Notes under the pieces: generated by a model
The model's input: only the letters and a program-made list of their open reading frames with translations
Told to the model about the DNA's origin: nothing
The model's database searches: none
Made by a program: the position numbers and the translations under genes
From: Streptomyces olivaceus
GTDB taxonomy: Bacteria > Actinomycetota > Actinomycetes > Streptomycetales > Streptomycetaceae
Direction of reading: 5' to 3'
Assembly: GCF_000721235.1 (NCBI RefSeq)
Contig: NZ_JOFH01000078.1
Span: 1-8,779 of the forward strand
DNA length: 8,779 nt
Shown here: positions 6,571 through 8,779 of the stretch, in pieces
Numbering within the stretch: position 1 is the stretch's first letter
How the letters are laid out: every line of letters begins with the position of its first letter

Positions 6571-6586
6571 CGCCGGCTGCGGCCGC
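6561..6586 (+). terminator. Hairpin spanning the regulator stop codon
   Basis: GCGGCCG (6561-6567) pairs with CGGCCGC (6580-6586). The stem continues through a T-G wobble and AGC/GCT to a 4-nt loop, 11 pairs in all. It contains the TAG stop codon (6568-6570). There is no U-tract. It could partly terminate or attenuate transcription, or protect the mRNA end between the regulator and the deaminase. Confidence 0.4.
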
Positions 6587-6620
6587 GGAGTGGGAGGGTG
6601 GAGTTGGAGGACGAGACGTT

Positions 6621-6626
6621 GGGGGA
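6621..6626 (+). promoter_or_regulatory. Ribosome binding site of the deaminase gene
   Basis: GGGGGA ends 7 nt before the ATG at 6634. It favours this start over the in-frame GTG at 6598, whose G-rich upstream stretch lies too close to serve it. Confidence 0.65.
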
Positions 6627-6633
6627 ACAGACG

Positions 6634-7047
6634 ATGAGCACGCCGGCCCGTCCCGTCGACCGCGAACTCGTCGAGGCCGCTGCGGAGGTGGCCCGCACCC
6701 GGTGCCGGGGCGACAACCACACCATGGCGGCCGCGGCCCGTGCCCGGGACGGCCGGATCGTCACCGCGGTCAACGCCTACCACTTCACCGGCGGTCCCTG
6801 CGCCGAGTTGGTCGTGGTCGGCGCGGCTGCCGCCCAGGGGGCGTACGAGTTGGAGACGATCGTGGCCGTCGGCGATCGCGGGCGAGGGGTCGTTCCGCCC
6901 TGCGGCCGGTGCCGTCAGGTGCTGCTCGACTACTTTCCCGGGCTCACGGTGATCGTCGGCGACGGGGAACGTGTGCGTTCCGTCCCCGTCGCCGAGTTGC
7001 TGCCCGAGACGTACGTCTGGGCGGACCACCAGCTCGACGCCGAGTGA
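6634..7047 (+). CDS. Blasticidin-S-deaminase-like zinc deaminase (cytidine deaminase superfamily)
   Basis: A 137-residue single-domain deaminase predicted to hydrolyse the 4-amino group of a cytosine nucleoside. Seen directly: TGGPCAELVVVG at 52-63 with zinc ligand Cys56 and proton-shuttle Glu58, PPCGRCRQVLLD at 88-99 with zinc ligands Cys90 and Cys93, VNAYHF at 46-51, and C-terminal ELLPETYVW at 121-129. These blocks closely match, from memory, Aspergillus terreus blasticidin-S deaminase (VNVYHFTGGPCAELVVLG, SPCGRCRQVLLD, ELLPSGYVW), including its active-site Asn, Tyr and Trp; its Ser28 aligns with Thr30 here. Length also fits (130 residues in the fungal enzyme). It follows the LacI-type gene by 63 bp on the same strand and may be co-transcribed. 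It could be an ordinary cytidine deaminase of a divergent branch, a nucleoside-antibiotic resistance enzyme, or a salvage or catabolic enzyme. The fold and chemistry are secure; the substrate is not. Confidence 0.93.
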   Translation: MSTPARPVDRELVEAAAEVARTRCRGDNHTMAAAARARDGRIVTAVNAYHFTGGPCAELVVVGAAAAQGAYELETIVAVGDRGRGVVPPCGRCRQVLLDYFPGLTVIVGDGERVRSVPVAELLPETYVWADHQLDAE

Positions 7048-7054
7048 GGGCCTG

Positions 7055-7143
7055 GACTCAGAGACACCGAGAACTCAGAGGGGCTCAGAGGGCTCGGAGG
7101 GCTCGGAGGGCTCAGAGGGCTCGGAGACTGAGGGGGCTCAGAG
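7055..7143. repeat. 9-bp tandem repeat GGCTC(A/G)GAG in the convergent intergenic gap
   Basis: Five contiguous units (7082-7126) are followed, after an 8-bp interruption, by a sixth (7135-7143) that overlaps the aldehyde dehydrogenase stop codon. Degenerate copies precede them (GACTCAGAG at 7055, AACTCAGAG at 7072). Each unit holds the dyad CTC-R-GAG, so both strands can fold into many alternative hairpins. For example, 7117-7123 pairs with 7146-7152. The array lies between the ends of two convergent genes, where a bidirectional terminator would be expected. Confidence 0.88.
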
Positions 7144-8583
7144 CGCGAGCCCGGTGAGGACCAGCACGCGCTCGTAGGTGTAGTCGTCCATCGCGAACTT
7201 CACGCCCTCCCGGCCGACGCCGGACTGCTTGGCACCGCCGTACGGCATCTGGTCGGCGCGGTAGGAGGGCACGTCGCCAATGACGACGCCGCCGACCTCC
7301 AGGGCGCGGTGGGCGCGGAAGGCGGACTGGAGGTCGTGCGTGAACACGCCTGCCTGGAGGCCGTACTTGGAGTCGTTGACGGCGGCGAACGCCTCGGCCT
7401 CGCCGGTGACCTTCTGCACGCTGAGGACGGGCCCGAAGACCTCTTCGCGGGCGAGGGTGGTGTCCGTGGGCAGGCCGGTGAGGACGGTCGGGGCGTAGGA
7501 GGCGCCGTCGCGCTTGCCGCCGGTGAGGAGCTGCGCGCCCGCGGTGACGGCCTCCTCGACCCAGGACTCCACGCGTTGTGCGGCCGCCTCGCTCACCAGC
7601 GGGCCGACGTCCGTGGCGTCGTCGTTCGGATCACCGGTGACCTGGGCCTCGACCGCGGCGACGATGCGGGGCAGCAGGCGGTCGTGGACGGCGGCGTCGA
7701 CGATCACGCGCTGCACGGAGATGCAGGACTGGCCGCCCTGGTAGTTGGAGAAGGTCGCGATGCGCGCGGCGGCCCGGTCCAGGTCCTCGTCGCTCGCCCA
7801 GTCGGCGAGGACGACGGCCGCGCCGTTGCCGCCGAGTTCCAGCGTGCAGTGCTTGCGCGGCACCGAGTCCATGATCGCGTAGCCGACGGTCTCGGAGCCG
7901 GTGAAGGAGATGACCGGGAGGCGGTCGTCCTGGACGAGGGCGGGCATGCGGTCGTTCGGCACCGGGAGGATGCTCCAGGAGCCGGCCGGCAGCTCGGTCT
8001 CGGCCAGCAGTTCGCCGAGGATCAGGCCGGAGAGGGGGGTGGCGGGGGCCGGCTTGAGGAGGATGGGCGCGCCGGCGGCGATCGCGGGGGCGATCTTGTG
8101 GGCGCACAGGTTGAGGGGGAAGTTGAAGGGCGCGATGCCCAGCACCACGCCCTTGGGGAAGCGGCGGGTGAGGGCGAGACGGCCCTGGCCGCCGGCGTCG
8201 GTGTCCAGGCGCTGGGCCTCGCCGCCGTTGAAGCGGCGGGCCTCCTCCGCGGCGAAGCGGAAGACGGAGACCGCGCGGCCGACCTCGCCGCGGGCCCACT
8301 TGACCGGCTTGCCGTTCTCGGCGGAGATCAGGCGGGCGATCTCCTCGGTGCGGTCGGACAGGCGCCGGGCGACGTGGTCCAGGGCGGCGGCGCGTACGTG
8401 GGCGGGTGTGGCGGCGAAGTCCTCGCGGACGGCGTACGCGGCGGCGACGGCCTCTTCGACCTGTGCGTCGGTCGGGAGGCTGACCGTGCCGACGTGGCTG
8501 CCGTCCCAGGGGGAGGTGACGTCGAGGACGGCCTCGCCGGTGGCCTGGCGGCCGGCCAGCCAGAAGGCGTGGGTGGAGGTCAT
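7138..8583 (-). CDS. NAD(P)-dependent aldehyde dehydrogenase
   Basis: A 481-residue member of the aldehyde dehydrogenase superfamily that oxidises an aldehyde to the acid. Seen directly: PFNFPLNL at 152-159 with the oxyanion-hole Asn154, LKPAPATP at 176-183 with cofactor-binding Lys177, FTGSETVG at 227-234, the general base Glu249 in LELGGNG, the catalytic Cys287 in YQGGQSCISVQRV, and EEVFGPV at 380-386. GQSCISVQRV resembles the branch containing lactaldehyde- and phosphonoacetaldehyde-type enzymes more than betaine aldehyde dehydrogenases, but I cannot assign a substrate. The ATG at 8583 has GGAA 6 nt upstream; an in-frame TTG at 8652 would add 23 low-complexity residues and is less likely. 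It converges on the deaminase gene across a repeat-filled 90-bp gap. No neighbour points to a pathway. Confidence 0.94.
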   Translation of the reverse strand: MTSTHAFWLAGRQATGEAVLDVTSPWDGSHVGTVSLPTDAQVEEAVAAAYAVREDFAATPAHVRAAALDHVARRLSDRTEEIARLISAENGKPVKWARGEVGRAVSVFRFAAEEARRFNGGEAQRLDTDAGGQGRLALTRRFPKGVVLGIAPFNFPLNLCAHKIAPAIAAGAPILLKPAPATPLSGLILGELLAETELPAGSWSILPVPNDRMPALVQDDRLPVISFTGSETVGYAIMDSVPRKHCTLELGGNGAAVVLADWASDEDLDRAAARIATFSNYQGGQSCISVQRVIVDAAVHDRLLPRIVAAVEAQVTGDPNDDATDVGPLVSEAAAQRVESWVEEAVTAGAQLLTGGKRDGASYAPTVLTGLPTDTTLAREEVFGPVLSVQKVTGEAEAFAAVNDSKYGLQAGVFTHDLQSAFRAHRALEVGGVVIGDVPSYRADQMPYGGAKQSGVGREGVKFAMDDYTYERVLVLTGLAL

Positions 8584-8779
8584 TTCTGGTTCCGGCCCTT
8601 CCGCGGTGGGGTGGTGGGTGGTGCTGGGCGCCGTGCGGGTGTGCGGGGTCAACGGTAGGGCGGGGGTGGGTGCGGGGCGTTTGTCCGGGGCGTAGTGGTG
8701 GGGGTGCGTTCTTCGACGGTCTGGCCAGGTGGGGCGGGGCCCGGCCGAGGCCCGGCCGGGGGTGGTGGGGGTGGGGGGG
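8584..8779. other. Upstream region of the aldehyde dehydrogenase, no gene seen
   Basis: This 196-bp, G-rich stretch (plus strand) should carry the promoter of the aldehyde dehydrogenase. A -35-like TTGACC (minus, 8652-8647) has no acceptable -10 at 17-18 nt, so no promoter is called. A 7-bp-stem hairpin (CCCGGCC 8740-8746 with GGCCGGG 8754-8760) precedes a run of G-tracts at the edge (8758-8779). Confidence 0.55.
8740..8760. repeat. GC-rich inverted repeat near right edge
   Basis: CCCGGCC (8740-8746) and GGCCGGG (8754-8760) form a perfect 7-bp stem with a 7-nt loop. GGCCCGGCC also occurs twice directly (8738-8746 and 8749-8757). It may be the terminator of a gene beyond the window or simply high-GC sequence. 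Confidence 0.4.

Noticed and set aside
6598..6633. Deaminase start at GTG 6598
   Set aside because: Its purine-rich upstream stretch is too close to act as a ribosome binding site. The ATG at 6634 has GGGGGA 7 nt upstream and gives a length close to the blasticidin-S deaminase family.
5455..7029. Long minus-strand open frame opposite the LacI-type regulator and deaminase
   Set aside because: It is antisense to two genes with clear family motifs. Its Gly/Arg/His/Asp-rich composition is typical of GC-rich shadow frames.
7055..7143. CRISPR array or coding tandem repeat
   Set aside because: Units are 9 bp with no unique spacers. The apparent Gly-Ser-Glu repeat peptide is an out-of-frame reading past the deaminase stop.
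8584..8652. N-terminal extension of the aldehyde dehydrogenase from a TTG
   Set aside because: The added 23 residues are Thr/Pro/His-rich and unlike the family. The ATG at 8583 has its own GGAA at proper spacing.

Overview
The window is chromosomal DNA of very high G+C from an actinomycete, almost certainly a Streptomyces. Third codon positions are nearly all G or C, and the Dxr, RseP-like and IspG proteins match in sequence and order what I recall of the Streptomyces core chromosome. The same dxr, site-2 protease, ispG order occurs in Mycobacterium tuberculosis (dxr, rip1, gcpE). I see no mobile elements, tRNA, rRNA or CRISPR.

Left part (1-3272, all minus strand, read right to left): dxr (3120-1864) overlaps the M50 site-2 protease gene by 4 bp (1867-563). 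A 241-bp gap with a terminator-like hairpin follows, then the 5' part of ispG (321 to the window edge). dxr and ispG encode two steps of the MEP (non-mevalonate) isoprenoid pathway. The protease between them cuts membrane proteins such as anti-sigma factors. dxr is separated from the upstream acyl-CoA dehydrogenase gene by two strong tandem hairpins.

Middle (3273-7047): a long, VLCAD/ACAD9-like acyl-CoA dehydrogenase (minus) is divergent from a LacI-family regulator (plus). The 316-bp divergent region holds two near-identical palindromic operators, 90 bp apart, flanking a good sigma-70-type promoter in front of the regulator. This strongly suggests autoregulation. A hairpin over the regulator stop codon leads into a small zinc deaminase. 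That protein resembles fungal blasticidin-S deaminase more than the textbook housekeeping cytidine deaminase. The regulator-deaminase pair is the most interesting unit here: a LacI-type repressor beside a cytosine-nucleoside-type deaminase, reminiscent of E. coli CytR and cdd, with an unknown substrate.

Right part (7048-8779): a 9-bp tandem repeat fills the short convergent gap between the deaminase and an NAD(P)-dependent aldehyde dehydrogenase (minus, 8583-7138). The last 196 bp hold no gene that I can see. They contain a GC hairpin and a G-run tract able to form a G-quadruplex, cut by the window edge.
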